NCBI GenBank assembly: GCA_949317995.1 | Contig: OX439037.1 | Span: forward strand, 72,293,762 to 72,357,761 | Length of the DNA: 64,000 bases | Source: Acholoe squamosa | Taxonomy: Eukaryota; Annelida; Polychaeta; Phyllodocida; Polynoidae | Direction of reading: 5' to 3' | In this document: positions 22,106-32,927 of the stretch, in pieces | How positions within the stretch are numbered: position 1 is the first letter of the stretch | Layout: each line of letters begins with the position of its first letter | Notes under the pieces: model-generated | Databases searched by the model: none | What the model saw: only the letters and a program-made list of their open reading frames with translations | What the model was told of the DNA's origin: nothing | Program-made: the position numbers and the translations under genes

Positions 22106-23193
22106 AAACTATAGAATTATGACCAACCCGTAGTATAATCAATAAATCCACATGTACCAACGGATAGTTCACAGATAGTTCATATCACTCTGTGACAGTT
22201 CCTATAGTAATCCTTGCCTTCAATCAGTCCAAAAATACCAAGAACCCAGCGAGCGAAATCCAGCGCGACTACTCACTCATGGTCCCGGCACTCTGGCTCG
22301 AATAAGGTGGAAATTGAAAAAAAAAGCCAATTTCAGGCCATTTTCCAACTTTGGGCCACCATATCTAAAAAGATATTGGTCCGACATATGCAAATTTGCC
22401 CTCTTTTTGAAGCCCTAGGTGTTTTCTTGCAAATGAGACCAGAAATAGGAAGAATGGTTAGATAATTTGTATTCTAAGGCCACATGTATCCAAAAAGACC
22501 CCCAAAAACAAAAGCTGGGGCAGTTGAGAAGAATCACCCATATACAAATTTGAGCATAATAGTTAATTGTATAAACTACTGTACTATACCTGTATGGGCA
22601 AAAATAGAGGTTGTCCTTGGCAAGAGGCAGTATACGAGCGTCACGACACACAGGGTGATTACTATAAGAGCACTCCGTGTATCGACCATCCTGTACGCCT
22701 TTACATTAGCCATCTATTGGGTGACAGAGAGATCTGTCATTATAGTGGGTATTATTTAACAGATGGGATTATCAGGCACATTTTTCAATATATGTATCTG
22801 AGAAATCCAGAAAAATGTCATGTGGAAGAAGGGTTAGTAGTGACATCATTGTGATTTTATGACATTTTATTTACTGATTCTCATAACGGCAAGCCATCTT
22901 CATGAAGACACAGTTAGATGAATATCATGTAAGAGATGTGTTAATCTATGTAGTGCCTTTGATAATGCTAAATCTATTAATGATCACTTTTTTTGAGAAA
23001 TACAAGCTGCATGTTGAATACATATCTGTTAACAAGAGTCTTCAAACAGGTCAATTCCATTAACCAATTAACATTAACCAATCAGTATGGATAACATATA
23101 TTATACTACGCAATTGGTTATTCATCTTATAAGAAAAATGAGTTTGGCATTGCATTAACACAGCATGATTGGCAATCTTATAATCATTGCTTC
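22106..23193. other. non-coding between LINE and gypsy element A
   Basis: No gene is recognised. The left part (to about 22,350) may include the LINE 5' UTR. Small ORFs here carry no motif. Confidence 0.5.
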
Positions 23194-23563
23194 TGTAGAG
23201 GTACGTAATACAAAGCATAGTGTTGGGTACCGTCTGGCGTGGCGGGTGAGTCAAGTCGTCGGATGTTCCTCAGGTTCCGGATATGTGGCAGCACCGATCC
23301 GGGTCTGTGGGGACATCTGACGACGAACACCTAGGTCCTTATATAAAGGCCAGGGCTCAGCCGCTATGTCAGAGGCCCTTCTGGCCTCTGATCATGTAAG
23401 ACCTTTTTAATATCTATTAGCTACCCTTATACCACCTACCGGGTAGCCCTGAGTGTTCCTATAATAAACTATCCGTTGGCATACACTTGAATCACCGCCT
23501 TGCTCCTTCTTTCCCGATTAGTAAGGCCCGAACCACCAGGTCCGTAAGACTAAAACCATTACA
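23194..23563 (+). repeat. 5' LTR of element A
   Basis: Begins TGTAGAGGTACG and ends CCATTACA. A TATA box (tatataaag) lies at 23,340 and AATAAA at 23,463. The matching 3' LTR is at 35,439-35,810, and the element B LTR at 61,378-61,752 is the same family. Confidence 0.9.
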
Positions 23564-23564
23564 C

Positions 23565-23577
23565 TGGTGCCGTGACC
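23565..23577 (+). other. primer binding site
   Basis: One base after the LTR lies tggtgccgtgacc, complementary to a CCA-ended tRNA 3' end. The same sequence sits at the same spacing in element B (61,364-61,376, minus). I cannot assign the tRNA with certainty. Confidence 0.7.
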
Positions 23578-23774
23578 AGTTAATTCTGGTGTATAGCCCG
23601 GACGTTATAACGTCCGAACGGCTAGTGCATGGGTTAGACAGCCTTATGGGAGCTAACCCTGAAGGGCAATCAACTGCCCAGGAGAATGGCAATGGATCAT
23701 TGGTGATCCATACCGATTCGACCTAACAAGATGTAGACGCTGCATCTTGGAGAGATCCTGAAACTCACTGTAAA

Positions 23775-26540
23775 ATGGATAGTGAAGAGAACATACCGGA
23801 CTCTGTACGGAGGGAACAATCCATACAGAGAAAGAGTAAGTTAATGAGTCAACAATCACTTGTTGACAAATTGAGTAATTCGATGTTCGAAATTGGTGGA
23901 AGCACTAATCCAGAACATCCGGCACCCATGCCAAAAAGGGTTATGTTTGGAAAATTACCATACAGTATACCCAAACCCGGACTACCGATTCTAGATTACA
24001 GCGCCATAGACGGTGACCTAACATATGCGGTACCGGAAGGTGAAGAATTCAAGCAACCGGATGTCATGTTGTTAAACGACACCCATGTTACTTTGAATGA
24101 GAATTTGAATACCTTGGTCAAAGCGAAAGATGAAGTAATCAATGAAAAACTCCATCTAGAAGAAGACTTAAACAGTATGCGAAATGATTTCGAAACCAGA
24201 AAGAGTGAATACATGAAAGAATTAGAAGATGAAGAGAGAAAACTTCAAGAAATGAGGAAGTCATTCAATAAAGAATATAACAATAGACACACTCGTATCC
24301 AGACATACATAATTATGAATGATCAATTATGTCTTGATAAGGCTAAGTACGAATCGGAACTAAGCCAATATCAAAACGAGTTAGAGAAATTGAAACTTTA
24401 GTGCAGTAAACAAGCTGAAGACAATGAAACTATCCGGATGGGCATTATAGCGTATAATAAACAATTGGAAGATGACAAACAGAAACTCACGAATGAGCTT
24501 CAGGAACTGCAGAATACTGCACTGACCCTAGATAAGTATGTAGAAGCTGCGCAATTGACTATAGGTACTATAGATCCAAATGTGGTCTCTACAATGTTGG
24601 TGAATACATCCCAAGATGTAACTCCCACTAGATACAACCCATTCGTTATTGATGGGGCAGACAAAAATGTAGTTTCCAGAATTTATAAAAAAACGGATCA
24701 TTCCGCATCCAGCGGAGTAGGTGTTCCGAATAGTACCTCTACACAGGTAGGAACTAACCAGGGACCCACTAACAGTGCACCTACACCTCAGGCTCCTGTG
24801 CTTGATACGGTTGTAGGTCCGGCACCCCCAATACCAGATCTGAGTCATAAAAGTAAAGCGACTCATGTTAATACAGCTAGTGGAAATAACACTACACCAG
24901 TGGCTCAACCACAGGCACCGGGACCAGCGAGAAATTTACTTACACCACCTTCGTATTTTTCGCAACCCAGACATAGCACACCAGCAGGTGCAAGATTGCC
25001 TAACCCGCCCTCGGGCCAGAGCAATGTACCTAATAGTGGACGATTCCCTAGACCGAATCCTCCACAACCCAATGTAGTAGGGGGTATGTATTTACCGAGA
25101 GCAACTCCTCATGGATATAGTAATAACTATAATCCGGCAGGAGGAGGTAACTACCATTATGGTAATACATATAACCAGGGATGGAATCAAAATAATTCCT
25201 ATCCCGGGTCTGCATCTTCCGGAACAACTGGAAATGCTGGTTATGGAGGTGGATATCCTAACGGTCCGTCCGGGAATTACCCCAATAATGGTCCACCCGG
25301 AGGTAATCCCCCCGGCGGTCCTGGTGGATCCGGATCCGGAGGAGATGGCAGGAAGCCAAACAGGAGAACTTCCATGCCTGCAGGGATGCAAAACATCTTT
25401 GATAGAAGCCAATTTATCCAAAATCTGGGCATTGACTGCTACCGGAAGGGAGCAGACGGCATGGAAGTCATGAACTGGAGCATGCGAGAAGCAGATAGAC
25501 TATGAGGATGTAATAATCCGGCTCGTAGACAGGCAAGGATACCCCCTCCATATGATTCAAATGATCCATGGAAGGATAGGTATCAGGCTTTTGTCGATGA
25601 GGTCAACTGTAGTGGTTGGACAAAAGAAGAAGCTCTGCCTCACTTGATCTATTGGTTGAATAAAGGCGGAAAAGTAGCCCTCAACCAATGGAGAGCAGCA
25701 TATGGAATATACGGCACCTATGATCAATTGGTCGAGTGTGCCGCGTACCTATTTGGTTCGATCGTTAGAGAAGATCCATGGGTAAGCTTTAAGAAGAGGA
25801 CACAAAAACCTAAAGAATCTCATAAAGTCTTTGGTTTGGAGCTACAGGACTTGCTATCGAAAGCTCGTCCTAATTGGGCTCATGATGATGACTGCTATCT
25901 GCAAGAATTGTTTACACAATTCTACAGTGGATTGCGGGATCCGGATCACAAACAAGTAGTTTGGGATTCTTGGAAGGATGATACATCTTTCAGTGACCTC
26001 TTTATATCAATCGACGGACACGATATGAAGAAAAGGTTGGTGGGTCTAGGACCTAACCCGGTACGAGCAGCTCCATTGCAATACGGAGGCTTCCCTGCTC
26101 AAGTATATGAAACTTCCCAACTAGCCCCGGTTGATTTGCAGGAGGCTGATCAGGAAGATGAATATGTCTCCGATGAAAATGGAGAATATATTGGATCAGT
26201 CCAGGTAGCTGGAAAGTATTACCAACAGAAACGGTATAGAAAAGTACATCCGAAAGGAAGGGGAGGGTCCGTTGCTAATAAAATAGCATCCGGAACCAAC
26301 CTAGGAGGTAATGCAGCTACAGTTGCTCCTACTGTAGCAGCCACGGCTACTCCAAAGAATTTTGTAGAGACGCTGATAGCCGGATTGACGGAGGCTCTGA
26401 AAAGACCTCGGGTTGATAAATCCCAGAGGAGATGTTACAGATGCCAGAAGTTAGGACACTATGCATCCGAATGTATGGCTGAGAAACCTGCCCCTCGTAG
26501 ACAGGAAGGTGTCTTTGGTATAATAGCAGAGGAAAACTAA
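23775..26540 (+). pseudogene. Gag polyprotein of element A
   Basis: One reading frame, broken by a TAG at 24,399 and a TGA at 25,503, where element B has CAG and CGA codons. In order: an N-terminal segment with a long coiled coil (about residues 85-290), a Pro/Gly/Asn-rich low-complexity region (about 24,700-25,350), a retrotransposon capsid-like domain (WKDRYQAFVDEV ... PWVSFKKRTQKPKESHKVF ... FTQFYSGLRDPDHKQVVWDSW), then one CCHC zinc knuckle (CYRCQKLGHYASEC) at about 26,430-26,475. Gag would form the particle that packages element RNA. At about 920 codons it is long for Ty3/gypsy, mainly because of the coiled coil. Pol lies in the -1 frame, and pol is not preceded by a suitable start, which suggests frameshifting. 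Confidence 0.85.
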
Positions 26541-26650
26541 GGAGGGGTCCCCTTAGGGGCAGAGAAGGGGATCCCGGTGACAAATCTTGCCATGATATCA
26601 CCATCCGTAACAATAGTTCGCATGAAGTAGCAAACTCGCCTAACACCGAG

Positions 26651-27438
26651 GTGGTTGTAGACACACGGAAGGTTAGGGAAGCTGATATGACAGGTGCCCA
26701 GGGAGCACAGGGGAAACCCGATATCAGTAACGAGGTAGGCGGCTATTTTTTAGCCAGGGTTGGTAGTGCCCACCTACCCCCGGGTCATCCTTGTCTGGAA
26801 TACCTGAAAGGATGTGGATTGACCCCAGGTGTGAACAATGACATCCCAATCGTCACGGACACGCCCTCTGTGCTAAACGCAAGGCGGTGGTATGTTTGCC
26901 TCACTGTTAACGGAAGATCTGCCGAATTTCTCATGGATACGGGTGCTAGCCACTCCTGTATCTCAAAGAAGTTCTATGATCTTATTCCGAATGAACACGA
27001 TACTCTCAAATCGGGAGGAAATGCTCAAACGGCTGATGGCAGTACCATGCAAACGTATGGAAGAACTTTTGTGAAGTTGCAATTGGATGGAATACATGAC
27101 TATGTCATGAGCGCCACCATAGCAGATGAAGGGATACTCGGGTTGGATTTCGCATCCCTGTATGGGGTGGTTTTAGAACCACAATCAGGAGTGTTGAGTG
27201 TGAAATACCCGTATCCTGTAAAGGTTAGGTGCGTGCTAAGACAAGTAAGCAGTATGGCTAGTGTTGCACACACTGTGCAAATTCCCCCAGGAATAGCCTG
27301 TGATATGCTGGTTAGAAGTGATCCTACAATGCGTAATAAGCCTGCAGTGATAGAACCGGATGTAGTTACTTTGTCAAGTATCGGATTAACTTCTGTAGAC
27401 ACCATAGTAGCAAATGCATCCTGGTCAGTAGTACCTGT
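26651..27438 (+). pseudogene. Pol of element A, aspartic protease part
   Basis: The frame has the retroviral-type protease active site FLMDTGASHSCISKKF and the second conserved segment GILGLDFASLYG. It is in the -1 frame relative to gag. Homology with element B stops at WSVVPV, where a 226-bp insertion interrupts the gene. The protease would cleave Gag and Pol during particle maturation. Confidence 0.85.
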
Positions 27439-27664
27439 GTAGGGGTCGGCGAAAACGTTTAGGGAAACCGGGATTCGAACCCGGGACCTCTCAGCCTTCA
27501 GACGATTGCTCTACCACTGAGCTACTTCCCCGTACAACGTTTTCTGCCTTCCACCCACGCCTGGATCGGTGTGATACCGATAGGGGACATGTGACTACCC
27601 GGTGACCCGCCTACTCAGGTCGGCCACCCTGGGCACGGGGACTCACATAGTCACGTTCCCTTAC
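27439..27664. mobile_element. 226-bp insertion carrying a tRNA-like gene, 6-bp target duplication
   Basis: Compared with the same place in element B, this stretch is extra. It is flanked by acctgt on both sides (27,433-27,438 and 27,665-27,670), a clean target duplication. Its ends gtagggg and (reverse complement) gtaaggg are similar, so it may be a TIR element and not a normal SINE: the tRNA-like unit is internal, about 130 bp from the minus-strand 5' end. Directly after the right duplication about 760 bp of RT sequence are missing relative to B. Confidence 0.7.
27461..27531 (-). tRNA. tRNA-like gene (Phe-GAA-like), probably a pseudogene within a mobile element
   Basis: The 71-nt minus-strand sequence folds as a cloverleaf: acceptor GGGGAAG with UUUCCCU, D stem GCUC/GAGC, T stem CCGGG/CCCGG with loop UUCGAAU. 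The B-box ggttcgaatcc is perfect and the A-box tagctcagtgg is good. The anticodon loop reads CUGAAGG, suggesting GAA, but the anticodon stem has two mismatched pairs. It is flanked by inverted copies of gaaaacgtt. No Pol III T-run follows. Confidence 0.6.
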
Positions 27665-27689
27665 ACCTGTCTCCAAGTCTTCGGAAAAA

Positions 27690-30187
27690 CATCTGAAGAG
27701 TGTTCTAATATTTAGTATTAGAACGTATTATTTCTAATGGTCTCAAACTAAAACCTAAAAAATGCCACATGTTTAGAAAGTCCATAAATTATTTGCGCCG
27801 CATCATTAGTAATGAAGGAATAAAAGCTGATCCCGATAAAATCGAGTCAGTAACGAATTGGAATAGACCTAAAACACCCAGGTGAGGTCATTTTTAGGAT
27901 TCTGTTCCTATTACAGGGAATTTATTCCGAATTATTCTAGAGTCAGTTACCCATTACAGTAATAGCTAACTGGACTCCAGGAAGTACCAAGGAAAAATTT
28001 CCTTGGACGCATGAACAGGAATCTGCTTTTCAAAAGCTGAAAGATCTGTTCACGAGTACTCCCGTATTGCAATATCCGAATGAGACGGATCATTTCATAC
28101 TGGATACAGATGCTAGTAACGACAGCATTGGTGCAGCTCTCTCGCAAGTCCAAAATGGGAGAGAGGTACCAATTGCCTTTGCCAGCAACACACTGAGTAA
28201 AACTCAGTGCAATTACTGCACGACCAAAAGAGAATTGTTGGCAGTAGTTGTATATACAAAGAAGTTCAAACATTTTCTATGGGGAACGAACTTTACTTTA
28301 CGTATGGATCATTCCTCTTTGAGGTGGTTATTGAACTTCCGAGATGCTGAAGGCATATTAGGTCGATGGCTAGCCCACTTATCTGAATATGGGCTTGAAC
28401 ATCACCAGATTCAGCATAGACCTGGAGTTAAGCATTTAAATACTGATGCTTTGTCTCGAATACCAATTCGGAAATGTGATAATGCGGATTGTACTGATTG
28501 TGGAGCTCACAGAGCAGTGCTAGAAGGGATTCGGAGGCCCTTCGAACCCCTAGTTGCCAGTATACTGGAATGGTCTATGGATCACATACGACGCTTCCAG
28601 GAAGCTGACTCGATAACTGCACAGCTACTGCAATTGGTACCAAAGGGTATACGTCCAGCAAGACCAGAGGTCTCTCTGGAAAATCGAGAAATGAGAAGGT
28701 TTCTTGCTCAATGGACTGAGCTTGAAGTCCGGAAACGCGTGTTATACTTTTGGAAGCCATGTAATAATGGTGAGAAAATCATGCAAGTGGTTATACCACA
28801 TGCAATGAGACATGACATTATGTACTTCTGTCATGGACATCGGACCAGTGGTCATTTTGGGAGAATACACTCATTAGCACGACTCTCCAAGAAATACTAT
28901 TGGCCCGGCATGTCACGAGACTTGCAAAGATGGGTAACCACCTGTCCGGACTGTTGTAAAAACAAACCCGGACCCGGGATGGGCAAACTTCCCCTATCTC
29001 AGGAACTCTTCGGAGTTAGATTCGCTAGAATCGGAGTAGATATCATTAGTGGACTTAATACAACCGCTAATGATAATACCTGTATGATGGTAGTGTGTGA
29101 TTACTACACGAAATACACCAAAGTATTCCCACTACCGGACCACAAAGCAGTCACTTGTGCCGAGACCTTTGTAAAAGGTTGGGTACTGACTTTCGGTGTA
29201 CCATTAATGCTACACAGTGACCAAGGCAGAGAATTCGAATCAAATCTCTGGCAAGGTATGTGCGAATACTTGGCTATCTGCAAAACTAGAACCAATCCGT
29301 ATAGGCCACAAAGTGACGGATTGGTTGAAAGGTTCAATAGAACCCTTATTCAGGTCCTGAATTCACTTGTTAATGAACATATGGACAATTGGGATGAGCA
29401 ATGTCATTTTGTGACACATGCTTATAACAGTACGGTACATTCAAGTACTAACTGTACTCCGAATCTTCTAGTTTTCGGAGAAGATCTAATAATGCCTGCA
29501 GACTTAGTATTTGGAGTCGTAGGAATGGACCCGGAACTACCTTGTCATGTAGTTTTCGTCGAATGTTTAAGAGACAGATTCAAAAAAGCATACGAGTCTG
29601 TCCGAATTGATTTGGAGAAAAGTGCCAAATGGCAGAAAGTTGGATATGATACCGATCTAAAGCATCGGAAATTCCAATCTGCAGATAGAGTTCTGAGACT
29701 ACATGAACCACTTAGACACATAAAATTAGCGTCTAATTGGGACGGTCCTTTTACTATAACCCAAGTTATTAGTGATTGTACCGTAATTATCAAATCAGAC
29801 CTTGGTCGACTCTATAAGTCAAATGTGGCTAGACTAAGGAAATGGTCTGGGAGGGAGACCTCCACAGAAATGTATGGTGAAGGATCAGGAAAGATTCTGA
29901 ATCAGAATCATATAATAGACCAGGTAAAGAACCCAATAGTGAAGAGGGGCCGAGGTAGGCCTAGAAAGGGTTCCGAATCAGTGCCACCCACGCCAACACC
30001 GATTAAGCGTGGGGGAGTTAAAAAAGTCTCGGCAGGTGAAGACAAGAAGAAGAGGAAAGGTGTTTCGAAGGCCAAGAAACACCTAGAGAAGGCTCTTCAG
30101 ACTGTCAGGTCTGAAAAGGAACTATCCAAGAAGGGGATATACGTTCGCCGCAGCCCTCGAATTGCCCAGAGGACTGCAGTGACCTAA
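27690..30187 (+). pseudogene. Pol of element A: end of RT, RNase H, integrase
   Basis: The first part (to about 28,066) is the end of RT with stops. From 28,067 a 706-residue open frame runs to the end. It has RNase H (ILDTDASNDSIGAALSQ, RELLAVVVYTKKFKHFLWG), the integrase H2C2 zinc finger (HGHRTSGHFG ... CPDCC), the DDE core (GVDIISG, LHSDQGREFES, PQSDGLVERFNRTL) and a GPF module (GPFTITQVISDCTVI). There is no chromodomain. The C-terminal tail is strongly basic with an AT-hook-like KRGRGRPRK. The palm of RT with the YxDD box is deleted, so the copy cannot work alone. Confidence 0.9.
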
Positions 30188-30697
30188 CCTGTATACACAA
30201 CGAGTGTAATGTTTACATTTAGAGGAATGGATGGCAACTGACCCGAAAGGCTTATTTGTCGCCGCCGTATGATGTACCAGTGGGTAGTGGACGAATAATC
30301 CGGTGGATTTGCTTAAGCTTTCCATAAACTCCACTTAAATCCCCAGACGAGTCATCGGCGTGAGTGATAATTACCTAAAAACAATCAGTTTGTTTATGTT
30401 CCGCTTGTAGCACGTGCGTTTCCGCATGACATCACCGTGTCCAGTCTCGGCTCACCTCTCGTGACCCTGCTAGCTAGCGAGGGAAATGACGTCACGAAAG
30501 CTGGCTTGTCGCCATATTGTTTTTTCGGTAGAATTCAGAACGGACGAGTGATCGCCCTTTTTTGAATTTCTACCGTCTAACAACCCAGGTGTGCCCCCAG
30601 AGTCGGTCTCTCAGCAGGCAGGCTCCGTCAGTGTCGGCCCCGGCGCCGTAAAAGCCGGGAAAAGGAGTATTTGACTCCCGAGGTGATTCCTTCAGTC
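30188..30697 (+). promoter_or_regulatory. pol-ORF3 spacer with CRE and YY1-like motifs, possible internal promoter
   Basis: About 500 bp between pol and ORF3 is non-coding yet conserved in element B (53,751-54,260). A full CRE palindrome (tgacgtca, 30,487-30,494) lies 15 bp before a YY1-like cgccatattg (30,510-30,519). Element B has both, plus a second CRE. A promoter here would give a separate ORF3 mRNA, but splicing of the genomic RNA is equally possible. Confidence 0.4.
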
Positions 30698-32185
30698 ATG
30701 GCTGAGGAATCCGTAGCTGCAGCCAAGCTATCCGGTGACCCGGATAAGCTGACTCCGTCCGCAGCTTTTCCGGAAGCTTTGTCACCTGTTACACAGGCGG
30801 AGAGCGAATTAATGGAAGCGGAGGAATCCGCTGATCGCTCGTTCGAGGAGAAACTGGCTTCATTCTCACTGAATGAGCCAGAGAAACTGTTGTCACCACT
30901 TCCTACCGATGGACCTGGAGACGCTTCGAAGCCCGAAGCAGAAGCAACCGGATCCGAGACTGCACAAGTTGACGGATCCAAGGACCAATGGAAGCCGGCC
31001 GTGGACGATCCGTTCCCAGCGGCTTACGATGGCCGGTATCTGTATGTCCATCTGGACTTACAGGCACAAGTAGTCAACCCAGACGGCTCACCAGTCAAAC
31101 TGGACCCGAAAGTGAGAATGGCTATCGAGGGTGTCATGGTCCCTGAACAGCTGGACAGGACGCCACCCGAATGGCTCCGAGACTGGCCTTGGTTCCAACG
31201 GGGACTCATGGTTGACGTCGCCTTTCGACAGGTGGTGTATGAGGCAAACAGAGCCTTCCTGCTTGGAGCTTATGCAAAGCCGGATAGGTCTCAGTGGAAT
31301 TTAACCAAGACCAATGTCGACTGGGTAGGCTGTGTTTCGGAACCCGAAGGCCAGACTTACCCACGCCCTAGCGCTGTTCGGCCTGAGTACCGAACACTGA
31401 AGGAGTACCGGGAGGCCGCTGCTAACTTCGAGCAGTGGGACGATGGCTTTTACATAGCCGAAGCCGAACTAACAGATGTCCAGAACAGGAATGCAGCCCT
31501 TCGTACGGTTCTTGTCCGTCGTCTGACTGCAGAGCAGGAAGCCCTGGAGCAAGCTCGCAGGGAAGCGGAGGCAGCGGAGGCACCCGCACGCCCAATCCCC
31601 GACCTGAAGCTAGGCGCCAGGAGTTCAGCCAGTACTAAAACAACCACTGGCAGTGCTACCGGAAAAACCCCCAGTCCGGTAGAAGCATCGACTTCCAGCG
31701 AGTCCGGAACCAAGGACCCGGAAGACTGGACTGTTAGTAAGAACAGGAGGTCTGCTTCTCGGAAGCTCAAGAATCTTCCAGATTCTGTTAGAGCCGACCC
31801 ACAAGCTAGCACCTCAGCCACGGGTAGCACTGCCATGGAGGTTGTTTCCTCAGATGAGGAATCAGTACATGAGTCCTCAGTAGAGTACGATGAGAAGGTA
31901 ACTCCATCTACTCAGACTGAGGCAGAACACTGGGCTAACGCCAAATCCGGATTCAAAACCCGGATTCCAAGGTGCTTCTCCGACTGTGCTTCCGGAGTGA
32001 AGAAAGACGGTTCGACACTGTATGCCTGTCCGGATACAGTCAATAAAAACGGTGAATCCGACGATGAGGATTGGATGCGTCTTTCGGACGAGGATCCCAA
32101 TCCGAGCAAAGCCTATCGCAAGATGTGGCTTATGCTTAATCACACCGACGGGTACTACACTTATACCCAGAGGTTGGGCGCTTGA
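30698..32185 (+). CDS. element A ORF3, large protein downstream of pol, unknown function
   Basis: A 495-codon frame from the ATG at 30,698 (the frame is open a little further up). It is acidic and Ser/Ala/Pro-rich at the N-terminus. A more ordered middle follows (about residues 105-290, with PPEWLRDWPWFQRGL, VDVAFRQVVYEANRAF), then an E/A/R-rich helix (EQEALEQARREAEAAEAPA), a Ser/Thr-rich linker, and a C-terminal module beginning KSGFKTRIPRCFSDC, with a further Cys (YACPD) and an EDWMR motif. There is no signal peptide and no membrane segment, so it is not an envelope protein. Element B starts the same ORF (truncated), and element C has a diverged version with the same C-terminal module, so it is a lineage feature. 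I do not recognise the family. Confidence 0.75.
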   Translation: MAEESVAAAKLSGDPDKLTPSAAFPEALSPVTQAESELMEAEESADRSFEEKLASFSLNEPEKLLSPLPTDGPGDASKPEAEATGSETAQVDGSKDQWKPAVDDPFPAAYDGRYLYVHLDLQAQVVNPDGSPVKLDPKVRMAIEGVMVPEQLDRTPPEWLRDWPWFQRGLMVDVAFRQVVYEANRAFLLGAYAKPDRSQWNLTKTNVDWVGCVSEPEGQTYPRPSAVRPEYRTLKEYREAAANFEQWDDGFYIAEAELTDVQNRNAALRTVLVRRLTAEQEALEQARREAEAAEAPARPIPDLKLGARSSASTKTTTGSATGKTPSPVEASTSSESGTKDPEDWTVSKNRRSASRKLKNLPDSVRADPQASTSATGSTAMEVVSSDEESVHESSVEYDEKVTPSTQTEAEHWANAKSGFKTRIPRCFSDCASGVKKDGSTLYACPDTVNKNGESDDEDWMRLSDEDPNPSKAYRKMWLMLNHTDGYYTYTQRLGA

Positions 32186-32199
32186 GAAGTGGTACGGAG

Positions 32200-32904
32200 A
32201 TGACCAAAAGTCCTGTCCCTTCTCCATTTGCCAGGATGCTAGCGATGTCTCGGTCCGGACCTGGAGCACTTCGTAGTGATCTGGCAAGACACCAGAAGAA
32301 GGCTCATGCCGAAGGACTAGATGGAGCCCGTAAGCGCATTATGGACATGCATTAGGAACTCATGAAGGAGTTTGACAGTCTGAGCGGGGATGCTTGGTCT
32401 AAGATCCGACCAGGGGACCAAGTCCTCTGTGAAGTTCCGAAGACCAAGGACTCGAAACTCCGTGCCAAGATTGTCTTGACCCCCGGCAAGGGTAAATTAG
32501 ACATGCATGAGTGTCTTTGGCAGAAATGCGAGGAGTCTGGAAAGGAAGGAAAGAGAGCGAGGGAGAGAGTTAGAAGAGACCAGAACCAAGGTGGCAACGG
32601 TAATGGTCAGTCAACCACTGTCCCCAAACCCAGGGCTGAGGATCGTTCCAGATCCCCCCTGGCACGTCACCCACACGAGCAGGCCCAGGGTACTCCTGTC
32701 TTCAAGAGACCCGGACCTGCACGATACGCAGGTGCTGTATCTAAGCCTGGGAAAGTTAACAGCCGTAACTTTCCGTCCATGACCCAGGGACCTGGACCCG
32801 AGAGCCAGACCTTGGTTGTGGGTAAAGGAGGTCGTTTAGTCCCTAAAAAGACCTCAGCACCTGCTGCTGCCGGATCTGCAACTACTGCAGCTGCCAGCCT
32901 GTGA
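32200..32904 (+). pseudogene. element A ORF4, basic Pro/Ser-rich protein, one in-frame TAG
   Basis: Starting at an ATG (32,200) in the -1 frame relative to ORF3, this frame runs about 234 codons with a single TAG at 32,353. It begins just after ORF3 ends (stop at 32,183), and the frame is open somewhat upstream, so a -1 frameshift or reinitiation could link them. The product is strongly basic: an N-terminal helix with KKAHAEGLDGARKRI, an acidic-basic KIRPGDQVLCEVPK segment, then Arg/Gln/Pro-rich tail (RERVRRDQNQGGNG, RSRSPLARHPHEQ). Such composition suggests nucleic acid binding, as an inference only. No counterpart in element C was recognised. Confidence 0.55.
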
Positions 32905-32927
32905 CCTTCACCCCTGAACAGGTATAA

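Noticed and set aside
25092..25421. minus-strand ORF of 109 codons rich in Ile/Ser/Thr
   Set aside because: Shadow of the Gly/Asn-rich part of Gag.
31450..31836. minus-strand 128-codon ORF
   Set aside because: Antisense shadow of ORF3, rich in codons complementary to its GC-rich frame.
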